This document shows positions 1-7,064 of a stretch of 13,710 bases of DNA, piece after piece (position 1 is the stretch's first letter; the number at the start of each line of letters is the position of its first letter). Both the position numbers and the translations under genes were made by a program. The notes beneath the pieces are model-generated. The model had not been told where the DNA came from and did not search any database. It worked only from the letters and a program-made list of their open reading frames with translations. The stretch comes from Bacteroidia bacterium (lineage in GTDB: Bacteria > Bacteroidota > Bacteroidia > NS11-12g > UBA955), in the NCBI GenBank assembly GCA_023258655.1, contig JALQWO010000028.1, positions 1 through 13,710 of the forward strand, written 5' to 3'.

Positions 1-171
1 GCCAAGGCCATTGCGGCTGATTTGACGAAAGAGAAAGAAATCAGGCAGATCATGAAGTTTGAGGGGGTAAAGGATCTGACCTATACCAAGATGGTGGCGT
101 TGATTGCTTATCTGCAGCGCATTGGTACCGACATTAAAACGGTTTCAGCGGATGCCAAGCCGATCCATTAA
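1..171 (+). CDS. ccoO: Cytochrome c oxidase cbb3 subunit II (CcoO), C-terminal end, partial
   Basis: The frame is open from base 1 and ends at TAA 169-171, giving the last 56 residues of a protein that begins upstream. The stretch MVALIAYLQRIGTDI is the characteristic C-terminal end of CcoO/FixO, the membrane-anchored monohaem cytochrome c subunit of the cbb3 oxidase. CcoO passes electrons towards the CcoN active site, where O2 is reduced at high affinity. In many Bacteroidota CcoN and CcoO are fused into one polypeptide; the fragment cannot show whether that holds here. A 27-bp gap leads to ccoQ, so it belongs to the same operon. The haem motif lies outside the window. Confidence 0.88.
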   Translation, partial: AKAIAADLTKEKEIRQIMKFEGVKDLTYTKMVALIAYLQRIGTDIKTVSADAKPIH

Positions 172-198
172 TGGTAATTAAATAACAGAAAAAGAGAA

Positions 199-372
199 AT
201 GAAATTCATCAACTATCTCAAATCGATACAGGATGTGCGGATTTTTCCGATGGTATCCTTGTTCATCTTCACCGCAATTTTTGCGGTGGTGTTGGTGTAC
301 GCGATGAAGGCCAGTAAACAATATATCAATCAAGCGAAACAAATTCCTTTAGGCGATGAAAAAGAATGTTAA
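199..372 (+). CDS. ccoQ: CcoQ-like small membrane subunit of cbb3 oxidase
   Basis: This is a 57-aa protein with one hydrophobic segment at about residues 17-36 (MVSLFIFTAIFAVVLVYAMK), followed by a polar tail ending in DEKEC. A single-helix protein of this size between ccoO and ccoP is what CcoQ/FixQ looks like; it stabilises the oxidase or helps hold CcoP in the complex. The ATG at 199 follows an A-rich, weakly Shine-Dalgarno-like stretch (aaaaagagaa). Its 3' end overlaps the ccoP start by 17 nt, which points to translational coupling. The assignment rests on size, topology and position, because CcoQ sequences are poorly conserved. Confidence 0.82.
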   Translation: MKFINYLKSIQDVRIFPMVSLFIFTAIFAVVLVYAMKASKQYINQAKQIPLGDEKEC

Positions 373-1669
373 TTTTTTGAATAAGTTAATGGCACTGTCT
401 GGTTTGGCGGTGTTGGGAATATCTCCTGTGTGGGGGCAAGCGGCGGGAGCCGCTCCGGCTGCGGATGCAGCCGGGGCAGCCGCGACAGCGGCTGCTGCCC
501 CCACCTCCCAGATGATGACGGGCGTTGATCTAGTGCCTTGGGTGATGGCTTTCACGGCGGTGGCCTTGGCAGTGGTAGCCTTGGTAATGGGGTCTTTGCT
601 CATGCGCATTGCCATCCTCAAATCCCAAAATGGAGGGGTATTGGATTTGGTTGAAAAATCTTCCCGACCTTCCCGATCTGCCCAACAAAACCAGTCCAAA
701 CCGACGGACCCCAATGCGCTGCCTAGCTATGTAGTGCCGATTGTGAAAAGTGTTGTAGTGCTGTTTTTGGCACTGGGAATGCCAGGTATGGCCTGGGCTC
801 AAGCAGCCGCAGCGGCGGCTGACGCCGCCACTGCGGCTGCGCCTCAACCCATCGATTGGACAATCACCGGAGATCGATTGAATTTTCTCATTCTTGCGGT
901 CATTTTCTTTGAATTGCTGGTGATTGCCTACTTCGCTTACTGGTTGAAAACCCTGTTGGTGCCCGCCAAAGAAAAATCAGCGGCTACCGCCGTGGCCAAA
1001 ACCAATGCCTGGTGGGATCGTTTCAATAAATCGGTGGATATCGATCATGAAAAAGATGTGCAATTAGATCATAATTATGATGGTATCAAAGAACTCGACA
1101 ATGCCCTTCCGCCCTGGTGGTTGTATGGTTTCTATTTTACCATTCTGTTTGCCGGTATCTACATTTACCGTTACCATGTTTCGGGCTCCGCGCCCCTGCA
1201 AGTGGAAGAGTTGAACATCGCCACCGTGCAAGCAGAAAAAGACCTGGCCGCCGTGATGGCAACCATGGCCAACAAAGTGGATGAAAATACCATCGAATAC
1301 AAAGCCGATCCAGCCCTCATCGAAGAAGGAAAAGGCATCTTTGCCCAAAATTGCAAAAGCTGTCACGGTGAACAAGCCCAAGGGGCATCCATCGGACCCA
1401 ACCTGACCGATGTGTATTGGATTCATGGTGGCAACATCAAAGACATCTTCAAAACCATTAAAAATGGGGTGCAAGAGAAAGGGATGATTTCGTGGTCACA
1501 AACCCTGTCGCCCAAGCAAATTGCCGCGGTGGCTACGTTTGTGAAGTCGCTCCAAGGCAGTAATCCGCCCAATCCCAGAGCGCCTCAAGGCACTGAATAC
1601 AAAGACGATCAAGCCGCTCCGGCCGATACCGCCGCTGCGGGTTCTGTTACCGTGAGTAAGCTGCAATAA
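356..1669 (+). CDS. ccoP: Cytochrome c oxidase cbb3 subunit III (CcoP), one-haem type with extended N-terminus
   Basis: This 437-aa protein is the electron-entry subunit of the cbb3 oxidase. Residues 1-28 resemble a signal peptide and are followed by an Ala-rich stretch (about 27-50) and a membrane helix (about 60-88). After a polar linker the pattern repeats: hydrophobic segment 130-148, Ala-rich 148-163, helix 174-202. Residues 238-275 form the FixP_N-type segment (YDGIKELDNALPPWW, then a helix). One cytochrome c domain occupies about 318-400, with the haem motif CKSCH at 333-337 and probable axial Met377 in GMISW. Proteobacterial CcoP usually carries two haem c motifs; only one is present here. 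The Ala/Asp-rich tail (about 410-430) looks disordered. It overlaps ccoQ by 17 nt and is followed 2 nt later by ccoG. Confidence 0.93.
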   Translation: MKKNVNFLNKLMALSGLAVLGISPVWGQAAGAAPAADAAGAAATAAAAPTSQMMTGVDLVPWVMAFTAVALAVVALVMGSLLMRIAILKSQNGGVLDLVEKSSRPSRSAQQNQSKPTDPNALPSYVVPIVKSVVVLFLALGMPGMAWAQAAAAAADAATAAAPQPIDWTITGDRLNFLILAVIFFELLVIAYFAYWLKTLLVPAKEKSAATAVAKTNAWWDRFNKSVDIDHEKDVQLDHNYDGIKELDNALPPWWLYGFYFTILFAGIYIYRYHVSGSAPLQVEELNIATVQAEKDLAAVMATMANKVDENTIEYKADPALIEEGKGIFAQNCKSCHGEQAQGASIGPNLTDVYWIHGGNIKDIFKTIKNGVQEKGMISWSQTLSPKQIAAVATFVKSLQGSNPPNPRAPQGTEYKDDQAAPADTAAAGSVTVSKLQ

Positions 1670-1671
1670 CC

Positions 1672-3081
1672 ATGGAAGTTCCTGACGAACACGACTCGTT
1701 TCGAGACCGGTCGGCCACCATCGATGAACAAGGCAAACGCAAATGGGTGTTTGCCTACAAACCCCGGGGAAGATTCTATAGCGCAAGAACCCTCTTGAGC
1801 TATTTATACCTGCTGTTGTTTTTTGGATTGCCCTTTATCAAATACAAAGGCGAGCCATTTTTACTGCTGAACATCATTGAGCGAAAGTTTGTGGTGTTTG
1901 GCTTCGTTTTCTGGAGCCAAGACTTCTACCTCTTTGGCATCACCATGATCCTGTTTGTGGTGTTTATCATTGTCTTTACGGTGGCTTTCGGTCGCTTGTT
2001 CTGTGGCTGGGCCTGTCCGCAAACGGTGTTCATGGAGATGGTATTCCGGAAAATTGAATATTGGATCGATGGCGATGCACCCAAACAGCTAGCGCTAAAA
2101 CGCCAGCCCTGGAATGCTGAAAAAATTCGGAAACGCGTGAGCAAATGGGTGTTTTTTTACCTCGTTTCCTTTCTCATCGGCAATACGTTCTTGGCGTATA
2201 TCATCGGAATGGACGAGCTCAAAACCATCATCTCCGATCCATGGGGAACGCACGTGAAGGGGTTCTTGGGGATGTTGGTGTTTTCGTTTGTGTTTTTCAT
2301 GGTGTATCTGCGGTTTCGTGAGCAAGTGTGTACCGTGGTTTGTCCTTACGGCCGGTTGCAAGGGGTGCTGCTCGATAGACATTCTGTGGTTGTGGCCTAT
2401 GATTATGTTCGCGGGGAACCCAGAGAAAAAAATCGCAAGGGCATCGAGAGAAAAGGTGGGGATTGTGTGGATTGCAACTTGTGCGTGCATGTTTGTCCAA
2501 CCGGCATCGACATCCGCAATGGAACCCAGCTCGATTGTACCAATTGCACCGCTTGCATCGATGCTTGTGATTTTATGATGGACAAAATAGGCAAGCCCCG
2601 TGGGTTGGTTCGATATGCCTCAGAAGCGACCATCGCCGATGGCAAGCGGTTTACCGTTACCCCCAGGCTCAAAGCGTATATCGCGGTATTATTGGTATTG
2701 TTGGCCGGTTGGTTGGTGATTCTGATTTCCCGGAGTTCGGTGGACATGGAGGTAAGAAAAGTGGCCGGTCTGCTGTATCAAGAGCGGGAGAATGGCGAGG
2801 TGACCAACTTGTACAATGTGATGTTTTTGAACAAAAGTCACAACGATTACAAACAATTGCATGTGCGTGTTATGGGTGCCGATGCCCACATTGAATGGGT
2901 TGGAAACGCCGATACGTTCATCCAATTGCCCAAAGAAGGCATGGTGCGACTTACCGGGTATATCGTGATGAAACAGGCAGATGTGAAGGAGCGACAACAG
3001 AAAATGCAGTTGGGTTTATATCTAGGGGACCGCCTGCTGCAGTCTGAGAAAACAGTTTTTTTGGCCCCCGTAGCACAATAA
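1672..3081 (+). CDS. ccoG: Cytochrome c oxidase accessory protein CcoG (FixG/RdxA family)
   Basis: This 469-aa polytopic membrane ferredoxin-like protein is needed for cbb3 oxidase maturation; family members reduce Cu(II) to Cu(I) for delivery to the oxidase. Membrane segments lie at about 41-56, 84-106, 160-179, 197-213 and 335-353. CGWACP (C111, C115) and CTVVCP (C220, C224) are the membrane-proximal Cys pairs of the family. Two complete 4Fe-4S motifs follow: C265-C268-C271-C275-P and C289-C292-C295-C299. Residues from about 360 to the end form the periplasmic FixG_C Ig-like domain. Length is normal for the family and no key cysteine is missing. It starts 2 nt after ccoP and ends 8 nt before fixH. 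Confidence 0.95.
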   Translation: MEVPDEHDSFRDRSATIDEQGKRKWVFAYKPRGRFYSARTLLSYLYLLLFFGLPFIKYKGEPFLLLNIIERKFVVFGFVFWSQDFYLFGITMILFVVFIIVFTVAFGRLFCGWACPQTVFMEMVFRKIEYWIDGDAPKQLALKRQPWNAEKIRKRVSKWVFFYLVSFLIGNTFLAYIIGMDELKTIISDPWGTHVKGFLGMLVFSFVFFMVYLRFREQVCTVVCPYGRLQGVLLDRHSVVVAYDYVRGEPREKNRKGIERKGGDCVDCNLCVHVCPTGIDIRNGTQLDCTNCTACIDACDFMMDKIGKPRGLVRYASEATIADGKRFTVTPRLKAYIAVLLVLLAGWLVILISRSSVDMEVRKVAGLLYQERENGEVTNLYNVMFLNKSHNDYKQLHVRVMGADAHIEWVGNADTFIQLPKEGMVRLTGYIVMKQADVKERQQKMQLGLYLGDRLLQSEKTVFLAPVAQ

Positions 3082-3089
3082 ATAGAGAC

Positions 3090-3539
3090 ATGAAAAACTG
3101 GTTGAATTGGAATTGGGGCAAAGGCATCGTAGTGGTGTACGCCCTGTTTGTATGTGGAATGTTGTATTTGGTATTTCAGAGTAAAGCGCAAAAATTGGAT
3201 TTGGTGGTTGATGATTACTATCAGCAGGAATTGAAATTTCAAGACCAAATCGATGCTTCACGAAAGGCCATTGCCGCTGGGTTAGTTCCCAAGGTTGAAA
3301 CCGAGGCGGGTCAGAACTTTTTAACCATCGCAGGCACCGAGGGCCAAGTTGTAAAAGGAACTTTGCTCGCTTATTGCGCGGCCGACAAAGCGCGAGATCA
3401 GAAAATGGAATTGCATGAAACCACCGCGGGTCGTTGGCAGTTGCCACTGTCGGGTTTGAGCCAAGGAACCTATGTTTTTAAAATTCACTGGCAAACCGCT
3501 ACCGACCGCTATTATGCGGAATTGAATTTCGATAAATAG
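3090..3539 (+). CDS. ccoH: FixH/CcoH family cbb3 oxidase assembly protein
   Basis: This 149-aa protein has one N-terminal membrane helix (about 12-30, GIVVVYALFVCGMLYLVF). The typical FixH block LDLVVDDYYQQELKFQDQID follows at about 36-55. The remainder (about 68-149) is a beta-rich extracytoplasmic domain with a terminal segment GTYVFKIHW. FixH/CcoH associates with the cbb3 complex during assembly, probably in the copper-maturation step. Position between ccoG and the TauE/SafE gene (8-nt and 3-nt gaps) matches the usual Bacteroidota order and supports the call. Confidence 0.9.
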   Translation: MKNWLNWNWGKGIVVVYALFVCGMLYLVFQSKAQKLDLVVDDYYQQELKFQDQIDASRKAIAAGLVPKVETEAGQNFLTIAGTEGQVVKGTLLAYCAADKARDQKMELHETTAGRWQLPLSGLSQGTYVFKIHWQTATDRYYAELNFDK

Positions 3540-3542
3540 TCC

Positions 3543-4238
3543 ATGGAAGGTTCCTTAATCGCTGGGTTGATGTTGGGCATGGCGGGCAGTCTGCACTGCA
3601 TCGGGATGTGCGGACCGCTGGTGCTCATGATGCCTTCGGGTTGGTTGGGGACCGTGGTTTACCATTTGGGGAGAACCTTGACCTACGCTTTGTTGGGTTT
3701 GATTGCCGGGCTGCTATTCCAGGTGGTTGACATCCAAGCGTTTCAATCGGAATTTAGTATGGGCATCGGTTTTGTTTTTTTGTCGATGTGGGCCTATCAG
3801 CGCTGGGGCATATCCAAACAAGGTTCCGTTGCGGGTAATGAAAATGGCTTAAAAAAGGGGGTGTTGACGTTGTTTTCAACAGCCATGAAGGGACGTCATT
3901 TGGGATGGCGTGCTGTTGCGGGAATGGCCAATGGGTTGCTGCCCTGTGGTTTGGTGTACGGGGCGATGATGGCTGCGGTTGGACAAGGGACTACCCAGGG
4001 CAGTATTTTGTTGATGTCGGGGTTTGGATTGGGTACCATTCCCAGTCTTTTCGTGTTGGGATTGTTGGGAAATAAAATCACGCAGGCGGTTCGCAAGACT
4101 TGGTCTAAGTGGTTGCCTTGGTGGTTGTTGGTGATGGCGATGCTGTTTTTATTGCGCGGCATGAATTTGGGCATTCCTTATCTATCACCCAGCGTTCAGA
4201 TAAATTCACACAAAGGAAGTTGTTGTCATCAACGTTAA
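3543..4238 (+). CDS. TauE/SafE (DsbD-type) family membrane protein of the cco operon, probable metal transporter
   Basis: This 231-aa polytopic membrane protein has hydrophobic segments at about 3-30, 35-62, 70-86, 123-148, 153-175 and 190-206. The N-terminal motif GSLHCIGMCGPL (H18, C19, C23) and the PCG motif at 134-136 in GLLPCGLVYGA are hallmarks of the TauE/SafE/DsbD_2-like proteins found at the end of Bacteroidota cco operons. The database name sulfite exporter is a family label only. Gene context points to copper handling or redox transport for oxidase assembly. The tail carries additional potential ligands (H223, C227, C228, H229). It starts 3 nt after fixH. The role in copper supply is inferred from context and Cys/His motifs. 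Confidence 0.85.
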   Translation: MEGSLIAGLMLGMAGSLHCIGMCGPLVLMMPSGWLGTVVYHLGRTLTYALLGLIAGLLFQVVDIQAFQSEFSMGIGFVFLSMWAYQRWGISKQGSVAGNENGLKKGVLTLFSTAMKGRHLGWRAVAGMANGLLPCGLVYGAMMAAVGQGTTQGSILLMSGFGLGTIPSLFVLGLLGNKITQAVRKTWSKWLPWWLLVMAMLFLLRGMNLGIPYLSPSVQINSHKGSCCHQR

Positions 4239-4243
4239 GTCAC

Positions 4244-4273
4244 TTTGATTTATGAGAAATTTGAATACATTTG
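4244..4273 (+). promoter_or_regulatory. Candidate Bacteroidota sigma-A promoter for the Fnr/Crp regulator
   Basis: TTTG at 4244-4247 and TACATTTG at 4266-4273 match the Bacteroidota -33 (TTTG) and -7 (TAnnTTTG) elements, with 18 nt between them. Transcription would begin near 4280, leaving a short leader before the ATG at 4300. The -33 box also contains TTGAT, one half of an Fnr site; the other half is not convincing. Confidence 0.5.
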
Positions 4274-4299
4274 GAGCAGATTACCTCAAAATAGCGCCT

Positions 4300-5010
4300 A
4301 TGTCGTTCAACCATGATTCCATCGATTGTGCCAATTGCAAGAAACGATTCACTTCTGTTTTTTGTAAAGTAGAAAATGATACCATGGAGCAGATCAACGA
4401 GGAAAAAATCTGTACGCCATACAAAAAAGGGCAGGTGATTTTCCACGAAGGGGCGAGGCCGTTAGGCATTTTTTGCGTCAACCGTGGTAAAATCAAATTG
4501 GTAAAGTTGGGAGACGATGGGAAAGAGCAGATCTTGCGCTTAATCAAACCGGGTGATTTGATGGGGTATAGGGCGTTGTTGAGTGGCGACAAATACAGTG
4601 CATCGGCGGTGGTTTTAGAGGAGGCCGGCATTTGTTTTATTCCCAAAGAATTGTTCATGGGGGTTTTGCAAAAGGATGGCGTGCTGTCCATGGAAATCAT
4701 GAAGTTGCTGAGCGATGATTTGCGCAAAGCCGAAGTGAGTATCACCCACTTTGCCCAAAAGCCCGTGAGGGAACGATTGGCGGAAGCTTTGTTGTTTATC
4801 AAGGAGACTTATGGTTTTGAGGCCGATGGAAAAACCATCGATTTGAAAATTAGCCGTGAGGATTTGGCCAATTTGGTGGGGACAGCCACTGAGACAGCCA
4901 TTCGCTTGCTGAGCGACCTGAAGCACGAGGGGGTCGTGGCGTTGGAAGGCAAGAAAATTGAAATTTTACATCTTCCCAAATTGGTGAAGATTGCGAACAT
5001 TGAAGACTGA
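4300..5010 (+). CDS. Crp/Fnr family transcriptional regulator with N-terminal Cys cluster
   Basis: From the ATG at 4300 this is a 236-aa regulator. Residues 10-22 carry C10, C13 and C22, with a further C38. A cyclic-nucleotide-binding-type beta-barrel spans about 40-125 (KKGQVIFHEGARPLGIFC, later GDLMGYRALLSG), then a dimerisation helix and a winged helix-turn-helix (about 185-213). The recognition helix reads TETAIRLLSDL, keeping the Glu (198) and Arg (202) of the Fnr E..SR pattern but with Ile for Ser. The Cys set suggests an O2- or NO-labile Fe-S cluster, which fits a gene directly after the oxidase genes. An in-frame ATG at 4252 would add 16 residues, but that stretch overlaps a promoter-like sequence, so I prefer 4300. 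It is convergent with the next gene. Confidence 0.9.
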   Translation: MSFNHDSIDCANCKKRFTSVFCKVENDTMEQINEEKICTPYKKGQVIFHEGARPLGIFCVNRGKIKLVKLGDDGKEQILRLIKPGDLMGYRALLSGDKYSASAVVLEEAGICFIPKELFMGVLQKDGVLSMEIMKLLSDDLRKAEVSITHFAQKPVRERLAEALLFIKETYGFEADGKTIDLKISREDLANLVGTATETAIRLLSDLKHEGVVALEGKKIEILHLPKLVKIANIED

Positions 5011-5017
5011 TTGATAG

Positions 5018-5035
5018 CCTCGTTTAGAGGTCGTT
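5018..5035. terminator. Weak hairpin between convergent genes
   Basis: CCTC-GTTTA-GAGG lies at 5018-5030, between the Fnr/Crp stop (5010) and the convergent gene end (5024), and is followed by tcgtttt. The stem is only 4 bp, so a terminator role is possible but poorly supported. Confidence 0.15.
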
Positions 5036-5686
5036 TTCCGGTGTTTTGATGCTGGTGATGGCATCCAGTCTTATCGACATGTCTTTTTTGAATAGACTTG
5101 AGTTTACATCATAAATCTGCGGTGTAAGCCACATGTGAATGATGCGTGATTTGTGCAATTCGAGGAGTTTGCTTTTGTGGAAGAATCCCAATTTGTACAA
5201 ACTGCTGCCTGAAAATGCCATGTTTGCACCTTTCAGGTGAAGTCGTTTGAAATGGGTTGGATTTGACCTCCATTGTTTTACGCGTTCCGGTAACAACACC
5301 AACATGGCTTTTCCTCCCATGCTCAAATTCCAGATTTTCTTGGCGAAGTTTTCGTAGCGGAAATCCTCTGAAGGAAGGATGGCCACCCAATCCTTGAAAC
5401 TCAATTCTGGGTTCAAAATTACCTCTTCATCGAACTTTGATTTATTGTCGACCGGAATGTAATAACGAACGGCACCCGGAATATTTTGTTTGCCAATAAA
5501 TTCGTTGAGGTTTTGAATGATTTTTTCGGATGTGCTGTGAGGAATGAGTAGGCGAAATTCAGCAAAATTGCATGTGCGCAAATATTGTGCATGCATCATT
5601 AACCGCTGATGTAATTGGTTATCAGTTAGGTCGCTGTCTTGCAACAACAAGTAGTCTTTGTGCAGTATTCGTCCTATTTCTTCCAT
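5024..5686 (-). CDS. Hypothetical protein, 220 aa
   Basis: The ATG is at 5686-5684 and the TAA at 5026-5024. I recognise no family. The protein has no signal peptide and no clear membrane helix, and looks soluble and cytoplasmic. It has a charged helical N-terminus (about 1-35), mixed alpha/beta character in the middle (LVLLPERVKQWRSNP at about 128-142) and many Lys, His and aromatic residues throughout. Base composition looks more AT-rich than the flanking genes. It lies downstream of nhaA on the same strand but is separated by 174 bp holding a perfect palindrome 23 nt before its ATG, so it probably has its own regulated promoter. It is convergent with the Fnr/Crp gene, 13 bp away. Confidence 0.7.
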   Translation of the reverse strand: MEEIGRILHKDYLLLQDSDLTDNQLHQRLMMHAQYLRTCNFAEFRLLIPHSTSEKIIQNLNEFIGKQNIPGAVRYYIPVDNKSKFDEEVILNPELSFKDWVAILPSEDFRYENFAKKIWNLSMGGKAMLVLLPERVKQWRSNPTHFKRLHLKGANMAFSGSSLYKLGFFHKSKLLELHKSRIIHMWLTPQIYDVNSSLFKKDMSIRLDAITSIKTPENDL

Positions 5687-5709
5687 TTTGACGCTTGTGA
5701 TTATTGCAA

Positions 5710-5727
5710 TCTAAACAATTGTTTAGA
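5710..5727. promoter_or_regulatory. Perfect 18-bp palindrome, candidate operator
   Basis: TCTAAACAATTGTTTAGA is identical to its reverse complement. It lies 23 nt upstream of the ATG of the unknown gene at 5686 (- strand). On that strand a degenerate -7-like TAGATTG overlaps its downstream edge (5707-5713), with a TTG 21 nt further upstream. A repressor bound here would block such a promoter. Perfect two-fold symmetry and AT-richness are typical of sites for TetR- or MarR-type dimers; no such regulator is encoded in this window. Confidence 0.5.
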
Positions 5728-5807
5728 CAACTTTCAAGGTAAATAACAAGGAAAGAAATAAATAGTCTGTTTTCTTGGTAAATGAAACATTGATTATTAG
5801 TGAATGG

Positions 5808-5832
5808 CAGATTTCGTGAGTGAGTAAATCTG
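5808..5832 (-). terminator. Inverted repeat downstream of nhaA
   Basis: CAGATTT (5808-5814) and AAATCTG (5826-5832) form a perfect 7-bp stem with an 11-nt loop, 28 nt past the nhaA stop codon. No T-tract follows on the - strand, so it is not a classical intrinsic terminator. It may still mark the 3' end of the tdk-nhaA transcript. Confidence 0.25.
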
Positions 5833-5860
5833 GATTTGTTCTCCCAATGACTGTTAAGGA

Positions 5861-7042
5861 TTATTTTACCCATTTTAAAAGGGCGAATCCTACAATTGCA
5901 CACGTTGTAGAAGCCAACAAAATGCTCACTTTGCCCAAATCGATGAGATGGACATCCGTGTAAGCTAGGTTGTCTACAAATATGGCCATTGTAAAACCAA
6001 TGCCACCGAGGATGCCGGCGCCAATCAATTTCCTGAGGTTGATGCTCTGAGAGAGACTTGCAATCCCCAATTGAACGGCCAACAGACTGGCCAATACAAT
6101 GCCAACGGGTTTTCCTATCACCAAACCGAAAAAGATGCCCAAGCTCGCGGGGTGGGTGGCGATGGCTGATGTATCGGATGGAATGGCGATGGCTGTATTG
6201 GCAAGTGCAAAAAGGGGTAAAATGAGATAGGTAACAGGCCACTGAATTTTGTGTTCTATACGGTAGCTGAGGGTGTTAGGCTTTCCCGATTTGAAAGGTA
6301 GGGCAAAGGCGAGGATTACACCTGAAAGCGTTGCGTGAATGCCACTGTGTAGCATGCAAAACCACAATGCAAGACCCAAGAATAAATAGAGGTATCCGTT
6401 TTCGTTTTCACGTTTGTTGAGCAGATATAGTACGAATACAATGAGCGCGCTCAATCCCGAATAGAGGAGGTTGAATCCACCGCCGTAAAACAGGGCGATG
6501 ACCACGATGGCTCCCAAATCATCAATGATGGCAAGGGCTGTTAAAAATACTTTCAAGGCGGCAGGAACGCGATCGCCCAGAAGTCCCATGATGGCAATGG
6601 CAAAGGCAATGTCTGTGGCTGTAGGGATCCCCGCGCCTGATATCGTTTCGGGATGCTGCAGATTGAAGAGCAAATAAATCAATGCGGGCACCAACATGCC
6701 ACCCAGTGCACCAATCATGGGCAACATGGCTCGTTTTCTATCAGACAGTTCACCGATATATAACTCACGCTCTATTTCCAATCCCACCAACAGGAAGAAA
6801 ATGGTCATCAGTGCATCGTTGATCCATTCGGTGATGCTGTGCTCAAGATGGAAATTATGACTAGCCAAACCAATTTTTTGGGACCAAAAGGCGATGTAAG
6901 CGGGTCCTTCCGATGAGTTGGCGATGAGCAATGAGACCACCGTGGCTAAGACGAGCAGGATGCCAGCAGATTGTTGGCTTTGAAAAAATTCCTTGAACAG
7001 TGCTGTTAGTCTCAGCGGGGCTTTTGTGGATTTGGTCGTCAT
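5861..7042 (-). CDS. nhaA: Na+/H+ antiporter NhaA
   Basis: This 393-aa inner-membrane antiporter exchanges internal Na+ (or Li+) for external H+, serving pH and sodium homeostasis. It has about twelve hydrophobic segments. Key residues of the E. coli enzyme are all present: the Asp pair in AIIDDLGAIVV (D174-D175, equal to D163-D164), D144 in TATDIAFA (D133) and K311 in VIGKPVGI (K300). FFLLVGLEIERE (about 82-93) and GGIGFTMAIFVDNLA (about 346-360) are further family blocks. The ATG at 7042 (MTTKSTKAPLRL) is chosen over an upstream in-frame start at 7168, because the latter would overlap tdk by 104 nt and adds residues foreign to the family. It follows tdk by 22 nt, probably co-transcribed. 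Confidence 0.95.
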   Translation of the reverse strand: MTTKSTKAPLRLTALFKEFFQSQQSAGILLVLATVVSLLIANSSEGPAYIAFWSQKIGLASHNFHLEHSITEWINDALMTIFFLLVGLEIERELYIGELSDRKRAMLPMIGALGGMLVPALIYLLFNLQHPETISGAGIPTATDIAFAIAIMGLLGDRVPAALKVFLTALAIIDDLGAIVVIALFYGGGFNLLYSGLSALIVFVLYLLNKRENENGYLYLFLGLALWFCMLHSGIHATLSGVILAFALPFKSGKPNTLSYRIEHKIQWPVTYLILPLFALANTAIAIPSDTSAIATHPASLGIFFGLVIGKPVGIVLASLLAVQLGIASLSQSINLRKLIGAGILGGIGFTMAIFVDNLAYTDVHLIDLGKVSILLASTTCAIVGFALLKWVK

Positions 7043-7064
7043 GACGGGGGATGAAGTACAAAAA

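Noticed and set aside
349..847. Two long reverse-strand reading frames across the start of ccoP
   Set aside because: They arise from the GC-rich Ala codons of ccoP, have no family features and lie fully inside a well-supported gene.
4247..4260. TTGATTTATGAGAA as an Fnr box
   Set aside because: Only the first half-site (TTGAT) matches; the second half agrees at two of five bases, so it is mentioned only as a possible half-site within the promoter.
4824..4840. Inverted repeat CGATGG-AAAAA-CCATCG
   Set aside because: It lies within the conserved coding part of the Fnr/Crp gene between the helix and the wing region; chance similarity is the simpler explanation.
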